DNA of 64,000 bases from a virus: the IMG/VR virus record IMGVR_UViG_3300047274_000159, positions 1 through 64,000 of that record; one strand, 5' to 3'. The notes under the pieces were generated by a model, which was not told the DNA's origin, ran no database searches, and saw only the letters and a list, made by a program, of their open reading frames with translations. Below are positions 16,724-24,067 of the stretch, piece by piece. A program made the position numbers and the translations under genes. Numbering within the stretch: the stretch's first letter is position 1; every line of letters begins with the position of its first letter.

Positions 16724-17339
16724 CACCGCATTCGTACTAGGTAACGGCACTAGTAGACTACAGTTAAATCACAAAAATCTCCTAGACAAAGGTACTGTCT
16801 ATGCATGTAATGCCATGTATAGAGAGTTTGAGCCCCACTATTTGATAGCTGTAGACGTGAAAATGGTCAACGAAATCATAGCCAGCGGCTATCATAAACG
16901 TTGTTCAGTTTGGACAAATCCTAACAAAGGTGTGTCTACCAAGCACCATGTAAACTTCTTTAATCCACATAAAGGATGGAGTTCGGGTCCTACCGCTCTT
17001 TCCTTGGCTTGCGACCACGGGCACCGCGAAATTTATATATTTGGCTTTGATTATGCAGGGATCAACGGCAGATTTAACAATGTATACGCCAATACTTTTA
17101 ACTATAAAAAAAGCACAGATCCTGCAACATTTCACGGAAACTGGCTGACACAAACAGAAAGAACCATACGAGATCATAAGAATATTAATTTTGTACGGGT
17201 CATACAGGGAGATGCATTTATTCCTGATCAGCTAGGACCTCATCATAGAAATCTCAAACACATGAACTATGAAGATTTTGAAAAAATTTATCCGGGTTGT
17301 ATTTACAAAACGGAAAATCTTCAAAAAAGTACCATTTAA
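16698..17339 (+). CDS. MptE-like / DUF115-type protein, possible glycan-related enzyme
   Basis: The conserved body begins TAFVLGNGTSRLQLNHKNLL, with a nucleotide-binding-like GNG turn, then TVYACNAMYREFEPHYLIAV and DVKMVNEIIASGY. This pattern resembles the MptE/DUF115 (Maf-flagellin-type) Rossmann-like fold seen in putative sugar-transfer proteins. There is no ATG in a sensible place. In-frame TTG codons at 16671 and 16698 both overlap the previous gene, and 16698 is chosen because it removes the least. Translational coupling to the 82-residue gene is likely. The gene sits between head-assembly genes but has no obvious head role. It may be a cargo gene acting on host or virion glycans. Family resemblance is moderate, and both the reaction and the start are uncertain. 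Confidence 0.55.
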   Translation: MKHSKQPNNTAFVLGNGTSRLQLNHKNLLDKGTVYACNAMYREFEPHYLIAVDVKMVNEIIASGYHKRCSVWTNPNKGVSTKHHVNFFNPHKGWSSGPTALSLACDHGHREIYIFGFDYAGINGRFNNVYANTFNYKKSTDPATFHGNWLTQTERTIRDHKNINFVRVIQGDAFIPDQLGPHHRNLKHMNYEDFEKIYPGCIYKTENLQKSTI

Positions 17340-17360
17340 CACCTTTTTAATAAAAGTGTA

Positions 17361-17367
17361 GTAAATA
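17361..17367 (+). promoter_or_regulatory. T4-type late promoter -10 for the core/protease/scaffold/capsid genes
   Basis: GTAAATA with predicted start near 17373, giving a 30-base leader that contains AAGGAG ten bases before the ATG at 17403. It probably drives the whole 17403-21249 block up to the strong terminator. Confidence 0.6.
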
Positions 17368-17402
17368 ACTCACAGCCTAACCATCTTGAAGGAGAATACA
17401 AC

Positions 17403-18320
17403 ATGGCAGATAAATCATTACTTGAGCAAATGCTCGAGAACCTGGTTAACGATAATCAGGCCAAAGCAGAAGAATTATTCCACGAATATGTAGTTGCAAA
17501 ATCACGCGAAATCTACGAAGGTTTGATCGAAGCAGAAATGTCCGACGAAGAGGACGAAGAAGTTGATGAAGCAGCTGAAGACGAAGAAGCTGAAGACGAA
17601 AAAGTCGACGAAGCATCTGAAAGCGAAGACGACGAAGATATGGAAGAAGGTTTCGATGATATCGCTATTGAAGCCGATGATGAAATGGGCGGCGACCCAA
17701 CCGATGATCTAGAAAGTGAACTAGACATGGGAGACGAAGAAGAAGGCGAAGAAGGTGAAAAGTCTGAAGAAGAACTTTTCCAAGACTTAGACGCTATCGT
17801 TGACGAACTACAAGCTAAGTTTGATGAACTCAAAGGCGGCGACATGGGCGACGACATGGGCGGCGAAGAAGAAATGAAAGACGACATGGACTTAGAAACA
17901 GTTCGTGAATACGTAGAAAAAGTTGCAGGCGGTCATGGCGCCGAAAAGAAAGGCGCAGGCGAAGGTTCTCTAGTAGGAACTGGCGCACAAGGTGACAAAC
18001 CAAGCCTAAATGCTAAGAGCATCGTAGCTGGTAAGAACGACATGGGCGGTACCGCAGCAAACATTCTAGGCAGCAAAGAAGAAGCAGGTGTTCTAGCTAA
18101 CCAAGGACAATTAAAAGGTTCTGGATTGCTAAAAGGAACCCCAAAAGAAGATAACGCAGGTAATATCAATGTTCCAGGCGGCAAAGCAGGCAGTGCTTTC
18201 TCTAAGAAAGAGCCAGGCCATGGCGCTGAAAAGAAAGGCGAAGCCGAAGGCAAGTTTTCTGGAGCAGGCGGTAGTGCAGGCAAGACCGATACCGCAAGTC
18301 TTTTCCGTGGTCGTAGATAA
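17403..18320 (+). CDS. Acidic prohead core protein (gp67/gp68 position)
   Basis: The 305-residue protein starts MADKSLLEQMLENLVNDNQA, then AKSREIYEGLIEAE, followed by an extremely acidic Glu/Asp run (about residues 47-165). The C-terminal half is Gly/Lys/Ala-rich and contains GHGAEKKG twice, each followed by a Gly/Ala-rich tail. It has an AAGGAG ribosome-binding site and lies directly upstream of the prohead protease. Acidic core proteins in this position in T4-like phages are scaffolding components degraded by gp21, and LIE at residues 40-42 fits that protease. The T4 genes here are 67 and 68, but sequence similarity is too low to number this one. The role is inferred from location, composition and cleavage-type motif. 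Confidence 0.65.
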   Translation: MADKSLLEQMLENLVNDNQAKAEELFHEYVVAKSREIYEGLIEAEMSDEEDEEVDEAAEDEEAEDEKVDEASESEDDEDMEEGFDDIAIEADDEMGGDPTDDLESELDMGDEEEGEEGEKSEEELFQDLDAIVDELQAKFDELKGGDMGDDMGGEEEMKDDMDLETVREYVEKVAGGHGAEKKGAGEGSLVGTGAQGDKPSLNAKSIVAGKNDMGGTAANILGSKEEAGVLANQGQLKGSGLLKGTPKEDNAGNINVPGGKAGSAFSKKEPGHGAEKKGEAEGKFSGAGGSAGKTDTASLFRGRR

Positions 18321-18329
18321 TAGGACTTA

Positions 18330-18959
18330 ATGGTGAAAAACTACCTATCAGAACATTTGAGTTTCGACCAGGCCAAGATTGTATTAGAGAGCGAAGGTGA
18401 AGGCGATAAAAAATCGCTGCATCTGAACGGTATCTGCATCCAAGGAGATATCCGTAATCAGAACCAGCGTGTTTATTCTTCTCAAGAAATTGGCAGGGCT
18501 GTCAAAACGCTCAATGAACAGATCGCTGGCGGATACTCCGTTCTAGGAGAAGTTGATCACCCGCAGGATTTAAAAATCAATCTTGATCGTGTTTCACACA
18601 TGATTACCAAGATGTGGATGGATGGTCCTAACGGCTACGGAAAACTTAAAATCCTCCCGACACCTATGGGCAAGTTAATTGAAACTATGCTCACGTCGGG
18701 AGTTAAGTTGGGTGTAAGTAGTAGAGGTTCCGGTGAAGTGGATTCAGGTGGCAATGTTCAAGGTTTTGAAATTATCACAGTTGACATTGTAGCGCAACCT
18801 TCCGCCCCGGGAGCATACCCAACCCCAGTTTATGAACACCTTATGAATAACACAGGTGGATATCAGGCATTTAAAATAGCACAAGAAGTTCAAGGCGATC
18901 CAAAGGCTCAGAAATACTTAGCAGAGAATCTGGTGAAAATCATCAGAGGGCTCAAATAA
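18330..18959 (+). CDS. 21: gp21 prohead maturation protease
   Basis: This serine protease of the herpesvirus/HK97 assemblin-like fold digests the scaffold and trims head proteins after (L/I)xE. The 209-residue product (T4 gp21: 212) shows the nucleophile-histidine arrangement: H77 in GEVDHPQD, S130/S131 in KLGVSSRGSG, and D152 in ITVDIVAQPSAPGA, which is the third conserved block. It begins with ATG following a weak GGA, nine bases after the acidic core gene, and is followed by gp22 with AGGAG. All catalytic blocks are intact. Its own substrates are probably gp22, gp23, the acidic core protein and the two MKIN-type proteins at 7759 and 9279. Confidence 0.92.
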   Translation: MVKNYLSEHLSFDQAKIVLESEGEGDKKSLHLNGICIQGDIRNQNQRVYSSQEIGRAVKTLNEQIAGGYSVLGEVDHPQDLKINLDRVSHMITKMWMDGPNGYGKLKILPTPMGKLIETMLTSGVKLGVSSRGSGEVDSGGNVQGFEIITVDIVAQPSAPGAYPTPVYEHLMNNTGGYQAFKIAQEVQGDPKAQKYLAENLVKIIRGLK

Positions 18960-18976
18960 CCAAGTAGGAGAATCAC

Positions 18977-20065
18977 ATGCTAGATATCGTAAAACAACTG
19001 TTTGAGAACAATGTGATTTCCGAAGAAATTAAATCGGAAATTGAATCCGCTTGGCAAGCTAGAATCCAAGAAAATCGTGACCAAGTTACGGCTCAGTTAC
19101 GTGAAGAATTTGCGCAGAAATACGAACATGACAAGTCAGCTATGATTGACGCTGTAGAAGGAATGCTTGCAGACCGTCTACAGGCAGAACTATCAGAACT
19201 AGCTGAAGATCGTCAGAGTCTTATTGATGCAAGAGCTCGTTATGCAGAAAAGATATCTCAAGATTCTAAGGTATTAGAATCTTTTGTTATGAAAAATCTA
19301 CATAAAGAACTCAGCGAACTTCACGATGATCGTAAGTCAGTGGCCAGCAATGTTACAAAATTAGAATCTTTCATCGTAGATTCTCTAGCGAAGGAAATCG
19401 CAGAGTTCCACGCAGACAAGAAAGACCTAGCCGAAACCAAAGTTCGTTTGGTTCGCGAAAGCAAGGCTAAGTTTGAAGAAATCAAGAAAGATTTTATCTC
19501 CCGTTCAGCAAAAATCATTGAAGAAACAGTGTCTAAGGGCCTGAAGTCTGAAATGACACAGCTACGCGAGGACATTGATGCTGCTCGCAAAAATGATTTT
19601 GGTCGTAGGATTTTTGAAAGCTTCGCCAGCGAATATGCTGCAAGTCATCTCAATGAAAAATCTGAAACAGCTAAACTGTTAAAAGCAGTAGCTGCCAAAG
19701 AAGCAGAATTAGAAGAAGCAGCCAAAGTTGTTGCAGAAACACAAAAATTAGTTGAAAGTCGTGAACAAGAATTACGCATTGCCAAAGATACAGCCGCTCG
19801 CAAGGAAGTTATGAGCGAATTGCTAGGGCCACTATCCGGCGACAAGCGTACAGTAATGAAAGAATTACTAGAATCCGTTCAAACTGACAAACTACGCGGC
19901 GCTTTCGACAAGTACTTACCAGCCGTCATGGATGGTGGAGCACCGGCAAAGAAAGCACTCACAGAGGCAAAAGAAATCACAGGCGATAAGCAGGCACAAC
20001 CTATCAGCGAAGAAAAAACCGCTGAAATATTTGACATCCGCAGGCTTGCGGGACTAAAAGTTTAA
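18977..20065 (+). CDS. 22: gp22 prohead scaffold
   Basis: This is the main internal scaffold on which gp23 assembles, and it is later cut into peptides by gp21. The 362-residue protein (T4 gp22: 269) is almost wholly helical and charged, with coiled coil from about 25 to 285 including repeated heptad-like blocks (SELAEDRQSLIDARARYAEK and the related SELHDDRKSVASNV and EFHADKKDLAETK, about 40-60 residues apart). Residues 288-294 read GDKRTVM, almost the same as GNKRTVM in the N-terminus of gp23. The C-terminus, KTAEIFDIRRLAGLKV, is the usual gp22 end. An AGGAG site precedes the ATG. It lies between gp21 and gp23 as in T4. The greater length comes from extra coiled-coil blocks. Confidence 0.9.
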   Translation: MLDIVKQLFENNVISEEIKSEIESAWQARIQENRDQVTAQLREEFAQKYEHDKSAMIDAVEGMLADRLQAELSELAEDRQSLIDARARYAEKISQDSKVLESFVMKNLHKELSELHDDRKSVASNVTKLESFIVDSLAKEIAEFHADKKDLAETKVRLVRESKAKFEEIKKDFISRSAKIIEETVSKGLKSEMTQLREDIDAARKNDFGRRIFESFASEYAASHLNEKSETAKLLKAVAAKEAELEEAAKVVAETQKLVESREQELRIAKDTAARKEVMSELLGPLSGDKRTVMKELLESVQTDKLRGAFDKYLPAVMDGGAPAKKALTEAKEITGDKQAQPISEEKTAEIFDIRRLAGLKV

Positions 20066-20076
20066 GGAGAACTATA

Positions 20077-21249
20077 ATGTCACAACTACTCGAGTCACGC
20101 TGGTCGGAGACTAAAGAGGCACTATTAGAAGGCCTACAAGGTAACAAGCGTACAGTTATGGCAACAACTCTAGAAAATACTCGCAAGTATTTGGCAGAGT
20201 CTGCCACTGCTGGTGCTACTTCCGCCGGTAACGTTGCAACCCTAAATCGTGTGATCCTACCTGTGATCAGACGTGTAATGCCAACAGTCATTGCTAATGA
20301 ACTAGTTGGTGTACAACCAATGACAGGCCCAGTTGGCCAAATTCACACTCTACGTGTTCGCTATTCAGATGCTTTCACAGGCTCTGCAGGCGGATCCGCT
20401 AGTGCAGGTGAAGAGGCACTAAGCCCATTCAAGATCGCTGAAGGCTATTCTGGTAACGCTAATGGTAAAGCTGATGCGACAGCTGCCAAAGAAGGTGTTG
20501 CTGGTAACAGACTAAGCATTCAAATCTTGAAGCAAACAGTTGAAGCTAAGACACGTAAGTTGTCAGCTCGCTGGACATTTGAAGCTGCTCAAGATGCACA
20601 AGCCCAACAAGGCATTGACATCGAAGCAGAAATCATGGCTGCTCTAGCACAAGAGATCACTGCTGAAATCGACCAAGAAGTTCTACGTAGCCTAGCTACC
20701 CTAGCTTCTGGTGCAGGTAACACAGTGGCTTTTGACCAAGCAGCAGTTAGCGGTACAGCTACATTCGTTGGTGACGAGCATGCAGCTCTAGCAGTTGCTA
20801 TCAACCGCGTTGCTAACACAATCGCTCAGCGTACACGCCGTGGTGCTGGTAATTGGGCAGTTGTTAGCCCAACAGCATTGACAATTCTTCAGAGTGCTAC
20901 AACTTCTGCGTTCGCAAGAACAACAGAAGGCACATTCGAAGCACCTACAAACACCAAGTTTGTTGGTACATTGAACAGCGCGATGAAGATCTATGTCAAC
21001 ACCTACGCTGATGATGACACAGTTCTAGTTGGCTACAAAGGTTCTAGCGAATCTGATGCAGCAGCATTCTACTGCCCATACATTCCATTGATGAGCAGCG
21101 GTGTTGTTCTAGATCCTAGCACATTTGAGCCAGTAGTTAGCTTTATGACACGTTACGGATATGTTGAGTTGACAAACACAGCATCATCTCTAGGTAACGC
21201 AGCTGACTACCTAGGTCGTGTGACAATCGCTAACGCATCATTCACCTAA
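20077..21249 (+). CDS. 23: gp23 major capsid protein
   Basis: This forms the hexamers of the HK97-fold head shell. The 390-residue precursor is short for the family (T4: 521). The segments VATLNRVILPVIRRVMPTVI, QIHTLRVRYSDAFTG and SFMTRYGYVELTNTASSLG are typical gp23 blocks. The N-terminal 41 residues have helical propeptide character and end in L39-A-E41, a gp21-type site followed by SATAGATS, so the mature protein would start near S42. Propeptide residues 22-28 (GNKRTVM) repeat a motif of gp22. Codon use is strongly selected, with CTA dominating leucine. AAGGAG precedes the ATG. An intrinsic terminator follows 28 bases after the stop. Confidence 0.95.
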   Translation: MSQLLESRWSETKEALLEGLQGNKRTVMATTLENTRKYLAESATAGATSAGNVATLNRVILPVIRRVMPTVIANELVGVQPMTGPVGQIHTLRVRYSDAFTGSAGGSASAGEEALSPFKIAEGYSGNANGKADATAAKEGVAGNRLSIQILKQTVEAKTRKLSARWTFEAAQDAQAQQGIDIEAEIMAALAQEITAEIDQEVLRSLATLASGAGNTVAFDQAAVSGTATFVGDEHAALAVAINRVANTIAQRTRRGAGNWAVVSPTALTILQSATTSAFARTTEGTFEAPTNTKFVGTLNSAMKIYVNTYADDDTVLVGYKGSSESDAAAFYCPYIPLMSSGVVLDPSTFEPVVSFMTRYGYVELTNTASSLGNAADYLGRVTIANASFT

Positions 21250-21277
21250 TCAAAGGTACACACTTTTCAAGTGTTTC

Positions 21278-21301
21278 AAAAAGGCTCTTCGGAGCCTTTT
21301 T
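21278..21301 (+). terminator. Strong intrinsic terminator after gp23
   Basis: A ten-base perfect stem whose left arm is AAAAAGGCTC closes a UUCG tetraloop, and the right arm ends in five T residues. It closes the head operon, and the next late -10 begins eight bases later. Confidence 0.93.
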
Positions 21302-21308
21302 GTTTGGC

Positions 21309-21315
21309 TTAAATA
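21309..21315 (+). promoter_or_regulatory. T4-type late promoter -10, five bases before ATG
   Basis: TTAAATA, then TCGGT, then ATG 21321. If the start is six bases after the last A, as in T4, it coincides with the A of the ATG. No Shine-Dalgarno sequence is present. Confidence 0.6.
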
Positions 21316-21320
21316 TCGGT

Positions 21321-21587
21321 ATGCAGATCGAAACGCATAACGATTTTTCTAAACTAAGAGAACAATTTAATATTTGGCGCCGCCGATTTCCAATGTTCAC
21401 ACACGATGTAAAACAAATAGAAAACATCGTTGAAAATCATATCACTAACTACAGTAAGCATCTAGTAGAGTATAGGCGTACACATCATACCATTCATCTA
21501 GAACGAGCACAATCGGAAATAGACGAAATTAATAGAGTGCTGGCTACAGTAAGTAAATTGGAACTGATGGCTATGCTCAGCCGCTGA
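21321..21587 (+). CDS. Small conserved protein after gp23
   Basis: This is an 88-residue protein beginning MQIETHNDFSKLREQFNIWR. The start at ATG 21321 is preferred to an in-frame TTG at 21300, which lies inside the terminator. The product is helical, with an R/W-rich N-terminal part (NIWRRRFPMF) and a C-terminus of EIDEINRVLATVSKLELMAM. I recall a similar small ORF next to gp23 in cyanophage-type genomes, but no function is known to me. It has its own late promoter immediately after the gp23 terminator and apparently a leaderless transcript. It could be a small head or assembly protein. No motif supports more than that. Confidence 0.65.
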   Translation: MQIETHNDFSKLREQFNIWRRRFPMFTHDVKQIENIVENHITNYSKHLVEYRRTHHTIHLERAQSEIDEINRVLATVSKLELMAMLSR

Positions 21588-21593
21588 TAAATA
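21586..21593 (+). promoter_or_regulatory. T4-type late promoter -10 for the 21664 gene
   Basis: GATAAATA overlapping the stop of the preceding gene. The predicted start is near 21599, giving a 65-base leader that ends in AAAGGAG before ATG 21664. Confidence 0.6.
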
Positions 21594-21663
21594 AAGTATC
21601 TAGATGATTGCGCAGTTTTGCCACTGAGCGAGACCTAGAACGTCACTCTAAAGGAGAAAACAA

Positions 21664-22182
21664 ATGGCAAATAAGTTAAGTAAGAGATATTTTGGAATCA
21701 CAGGCGGATCCCCAGCAAAGATTCCTATCAGATTTAAAACCGGTGGTACAGTCTATGAGGGTTACATTGTTAATCAAGTAAGTGCTCGTAGATTTAAATG
21801 TGCCGACGATGGCACAAACGTCGCCGACGGAAGCCTAGTAGTTGGTAGTCAATATGTGATCGAATCTGTAGGCGACTCAGATTTTACCGCAGCAGGCGCA
21901 CTACACAATGCTGTCAATGGTAGAGTATTCACAGCTACCGCAGTTGGCGGATCAGGCACAGGTGTTGTTAACACTGTAGTAACTGCTAAGTTAGTACAAG
22001 GCACAAACTCCGATCCTGCAAACAACGGTGAAGCTACACTAGTAGGAATTAATTCTACTGGTAATCCTGTAACTTTAAGAAAGATTAATTTTAGAACAGC
22101 CACTGATTTTAACGGAAATCGTTACAAGTGGTCATTGAGCGACGACTCATCTCAAACTTTGTTAATTTTAACAGCTATCTAA
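21664..22182 (+). CDS. Small beta-rich virion protein
   Basis: This 172-residue protein is rich in Gly, Thr, Val and Ser. The central segment SQYVIESVGDSDFTAAGALH, then NAVNGRVFTATAVGGSGTG, is a beta-hairpin repeat I associate with virion surface or decoration proteins of marine phages. It is the first gene of the accessory structural array, with its own late promoter, a 65-base leader and a strong AAAGGAG site. High expression is therefore likely, consistent with a head decoration or fibre-tip component, but the location in the particle is not shown. No T4 homologue is recognised. Confidence 0.6.
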   Translation: MANKLSKRYFGITGGSPAKIPIRFKTGGTVYEGYIVNQVSARRFKCADDGTNVADGSLVVGSQYVIESVGDSDFTAAGALHNAVNGRVFTATAVGGSGTGVVNTVVTAKLVQGTNSDPANNGEATLVGINSTGNPVTLRKINFRTATDFNGNRYKWSLSDDSSQTLLILTAI

Positions 22183-22196
22183 TCTAGGAAGTAGGC

Positions 22197-23183
22197 ATGG
22201 GACAGTTTTTCCAAGTTAACGGCGATTACAACATCAAAACCAGCGAAGGTGCTGATATTAAATTAGACACCGGACCTGGTGTTGGTAGAACAATCGTTAC
22301 TGGAAATCTAGTAGTAGAAGGCGATACTACTATTATCTCTGCCGAAAATCTAGCGATTAAAGATAACATCATTATTGTTAATGATGGTGAAACTGGAGCC
22401 GGGGTAACTCTTCGTTATTCCGGCATCCAAGTTGATCGAGGTACTGAAGAAGATGTTCTGCTTGTTTGGGACGAAGACGATGATACTTGGAATTTCAAAC
22501 AAGGCGCAGGTTATAATAGCAGTAGATTAAGAGTCAAAGAAATCCTGACCAATGCAGACACAGACGCAGGCGACCTAACACTAATCGGCACAGGCACAGG
22601 TGTAGTCAAAGTCGCAGGCACACTAAATTATGAATTGAATGTCACTGATGACGATGATATACCTAACAAAAGATATGTTGACACAGCGATTCAGACTAAT
22701 CCAACATTCCAGATCGTCCGAGATAATACCAGAGTAGCAGCCTTTGATTCAAACAATCCTGCCACTGGATTATTTCCTATCGGACCATATGCTGTTCAAC
22801 CACTAGAAAGCCAAGTAGCTGTAGTAGTTGAAAATAATATCGTCACAGAATTTTTTAGCAACAGGGTGCAGTTTGGTGGATTGACTCTGTACACAGAAGA
22901 TCCAACACCTTTTAATCCGTTGATTCCGGATGCTGCGGTAATACAAACAAGAAATACCAACGCTAACATTAAATTTGAAACTAACGGCACGGGCAAGGTA
23001 GAAATTACCTATGCTCTACAAATGAACAATCTAGGAACTACACCTGCATCAGTCAGTGGAGGCAGTCTACTGTATGGAAATACCGCAGGAGTAGGAACTA
23101 CTGGTCTTTATTTTGTTAACACAACTAAAACAGATGAACTTATTAGCAAAAGCAAGGCTTTGGTTTTTAGTATGATATTTTAA
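22197..23183 (+). CDS. Fibre-like virion protein
   Basis: The protein has 328 residues. Early segments (LDTGPGVGRTIVTGNLVVEG, then NLAIKDNIIIVNDGE) are short beta repeats of the kind found in tail-fibre shafts, and a DIPNKRYVDTAI motif in the middle matches fibre-type proteins where it marks a folded head or chaperone-like region. It follows a weak GGAAG site 14 bases after the previous gene, so it is probably in one operon with 21664-25177. No catalytic motifs are seen. I infer a structural, perhaps fibre-shaft, role and do not recognise a T4 number. Confidence 0.6.
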   Translation: MGQFFQVNGDYNIKTSEGADIKLDTGPGVGRTIVTGNLVVEGDTTIISAENLAIKDNIIIVNDGETGAGVTLRYSGIQVDRGTEEDVLLVWDEDDDTWNFKQGAGYNSSRLRVKEILTNADTDAGDLTLIGTGTGVVKVAGTLNYELNVTDDDDIPNKRYVDTAIQTNPTFQIVRDNTRVAAFDSNNPATGLFPIGPYAVQPLESQVAVVVENNIVTEFFSNRVQFGGLTLYTEDPTPFNPLIPDAAVIQTRNTNANIKFETNGTGKVEITYALQMNNLGTTPASVSGGSLLYGNTAGVGTTGLYFVNTTKTDELISKSKALVFSMIF

Positions 23184-23192
23184 GAGAAAAAC

Positions 23193-23561
23193 ATGATATA
23201 CAGCACAAGATTAACTACCACAGGTGATACATTAGTGTATACTAGTACAACTACAGGAGCAGCCATTGGTCCTGGCGTAACTGGTCAAACCAATGCTGTA
23301 ACATCGATTATAGTCTGTAATACAGGAACTCCAAACCTAACAGACGAAACTGTAAACTCTGCGAACTTGACACTTAATCTAGTGGTCAGCGGAGGAGTTA
23401 GTACAGATACAAATACCATAGTAAAAAATCTTACGGTACCCGCAGGTGAAACGGTATTTTTCAGCGACGAAAGAATCGTTCTTAGCTCCGGAGATCAGAT
23501 CCGTGCTACAGCCAGCGCAGCTAATCTATTGAGCATCACAGTGAGTTCGTTACCAGTATGA
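23193..23561 (+). CDS. Small beta-sandwich-like virion protein
   Basis: This 122-residue Thr/Ser/Val-rich protein contains a central LNLVVSGG and VKNLTVPAGETVFF pattern like a small beta sandwich. Similar-sized beta proteins with a VxxLxxxP/AGxxV motif occur later in the array (26383 and 40985), so this may be a family of small virion subunits. The stop overlaps the ATG of the next gene (ATGA at 23558), indicating coupled translation. The function is unknown and probably structural. Confidence 0.55.
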   Translation: MIYSTRLTTTGDTLVYTSTTTGAAIGPGVTGQTNAVTSIIVCNTGTPNLTDETVNSANLTLNLVVSGGVSTDTNTIVKNLTVPAGETVFFSDERIVLSSGDQIRATASAANLLSITVSSLPV

Positions 23562-24058
23562 GATTCTTAAAGCAAAAAACTATCAGCAAATATAGTCCCA
23601 GCGACAATACGCTGTTTACTAATCATTATGGTAGGGCAGTAATGGACCTAACAGGCGGACTAAGATTGCCTAAAGGTACTACTGCAGAACGCCCGCAGCT
23701 CAGCGGCGTAAGAAATCCCAACGGCGCTAACGGTTTTATTCGATACAATACTACAACGAATTCTATCGAAGCATATATCGATGGAGTTTGGGAAGTGGTA
23801 AGAGCACCGGGCGCAACTACAATAACAAAACAAACACTTACCGGTGCAGACGGCATAGAAACAACATTTGGTCCCCTAAGCCAAATACCTAGTTCAGAAA
23901 ACAATATTTTGGTATTTGTAGAAAACGTTTTTCAAATATCAGATACTAACTTTAACCTTGTTGACAATTATCTAGGATCAGGAAATACCTATATAGTTTT
24001 TACAAGTCCGGTGCCGTTAGCTAAAGATATTACTATCTATTACGGATTTGCCAACTAA
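23558..24058 (+). CDS. Short fibre-like virion protein
   Basis: The protein has 166 residues. It contains LRLPKGTTAERPQLSGVRNP, then GFIRYNTTTNSIEAYIDGVW, the pattern of the trimeric fibre module found at the C-terminus of many phage fibres (RYNTxTxxIExYxxGxW). The second half (GADGIETTFGP, ENNILVFVENVFQ) resembles a receptor-contacting or neck fibre segment. Translation is coupled to the previous gene by ATGA. The same RYNT...LEIWDG motif ends the protein at 25327, so these products may be alternative fibre tips. The fibre-module call is supported by motif, and the exact role is inferred. Confidence 0.6.
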   Translation: MRFLKQKTISKYSPSDNTLFTNHYGRAVMDLTGGLRLPKGTTAERPQLSGVRNPNGANGFIRYNTTTNSIEAYIDGVWEVVRAPGATTITKQTLTGADGIETTFGPLSQIPSSENNILVFVENVFQISDTNFNLVDNYLGSGNTYIVFTSPVPLAKDITIYYGFAN

Positions 24059-24067
24059 GGAGATAGT

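Noticed and set aside
17513-18283. Minus-strand Ser/Pro-rich ORFs opposite the acidic core protein
   Set aside because: They are mirror images of an acidic Glu/Asp and Gly/Lys low-complexity region and have no site for initiation.
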